A DNA stretch of 5,656 bases from assembly GCA_946482345.1 (NCBI GenBank), contig CAMLRJ010000254.1, forward strand, positions 1-5,656, read 5' to 3'. Below, one piece after another: positions 5,378 to 5,656 of this stretch. Both the position numbers and the translations under genes were made by a program. How positions within the stretch are numbered: the stretch's first letter is position 1; each line of letters starts with the position of its first letter. The DNA comes from an uncultured Cellvibrio sp. (GTDB lineage: Bacteria > Pseudomonadota > Gammaproteobacteria > Pseudomonadales > Cellvibrionaceae). The notes beneath the pieces were generated by a model, which worked only from the letters and a program-made list of their open reading frames with translations, was not told where the DNA came from and did no database searches.

Positions 5378-5656
5378 TCAGGGAATGAACAATTCCACTT
5401 TTGCACCAGATTCAATTCCACCATTACTTAAAGATAAGTACCCCCTGTTTCCACTTGAATAATGTAAATCCAAAATTCTTTGTGCAAACAGCAAACCCAA
5501 TTGTGTACTTGAAACCAAACGATTGTGTTGATGCTGATTGTCCGGATCTTTATCCAACATTTGCGCCGGAAAACCATCGCCATCATCCTCAATACTGATA
5601 TGCAAATAAGCGCCCTCATCTTCAACCGAAATATTAATAATACTCCTGGCATAACG
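5378..5656 (-). CDS. Sensor histidine kinase, C-terminal ATPase domain only (5' end outside window)
   Basis: The minus-strand frame is open to the edge of the window, giving the last 92 residues of a longer protein. The fragment starts RYARS, as after the Asn-containing N box of HATPase_c domains. The N-box Asn itself would lie just outside. IEDDGDGFP gives the DxGxG (G1) ATP-binding motif at window residues 24-28. SSTQLGLLFAQRILDLH at about 49-65 is the G2 region, where relatives have a second glycine (STGLGL); here that position is Gln52. The final strand GAKVELFIP and the TGA stop close the domain. The ATP lid is short. The family assignment to sensor kinases is good; the sensory input and cognate regulator lie outside the window. 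It is co-oriented with the FHA operon, 101 bases away. Confidence 0.85.
   Translation of the reverse strand, partial: RYARSIINISVEDEGAYLHISIEDDGDGFPAQMLDKDPDNQHQHNRLVSSTQLGLLFAQRILDLHYSSGNRGYLSLSNGGIESGAKVELFIP

Noticed and set aside
1..5656. Mobile element, defence island or CRISPR content
   Set aside because: No transposase, integrase, attachment site, terminal repeat, array or known defence domain is seen; all genes belong to ordinary metabolic or signalling families.

Overview
The window reads as a piece of a moderately AT-leaning gammaproteobacterial chromosome. The gene content would suit the Cellvibrionaceae or relatives: a cupin-like protein next to a flavin-dependent halogenase, a CheV coupling protein and a tail-anchored FHA protein. 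This placement is an inference from gene types, not from a marker gene. All seven genes are cellular enzymes or signalling proteins. I see no insertion sequence, phage gene, CRISPR array, tRNA or rRNA.

Plus strand, bases 1-2246: the 3' part of a JmjC/cupin_8-type protein with an HxD...H iron site, followed almost without a gap by a complete flavin-dependent tryptophan-halogenase-family protein. The cupin stop and the halogenase start region overlap or lie 5 bases apart, so the two are one transcript. They form a two-enzyme oxidative module whose substrate cannot be read from the sequence.

Minus strand, bases 5656-2267, read right to left: the C-terminal ATPase end of a sensor histidine kinase (5656-5378). 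A 101-base intergenic stretch with a good sigma70-like promoter candidate follows. Then come four closely packed genes: a double-FHA tail-anchored membrane protein (5276-4404), a small glutaredoxin-like protein starting on the FHA stop codon (4404-4159), cheV (4108-3158) and an alpha/beta hydrolase (3145-2267) whose ribosome binding site overlaps the cheV stop. This looks like one operon combining phospho-dependent scaffolding, thiol redox chemistry, chemoreceptor coupling and a hydrolase.

The two transcription units converge with only 20 bases between stop codons and no clear intrinsic terminator there. A perfect 12-bp inverted repeat inside the halogenase 3' end, a perfect 10-bp inverted repeat inside cheV and a terminator-like hairpin antisense to the glutaredoxin gene are the main structures not explained by gene calls. 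The points most worth following are the unknown substrate of the cupin/halogenase pair, the FHA-glutaredoxin-CheV grouping, and several active-site deviations (hydrolase acid, kinase G2 box, first FHA domain).
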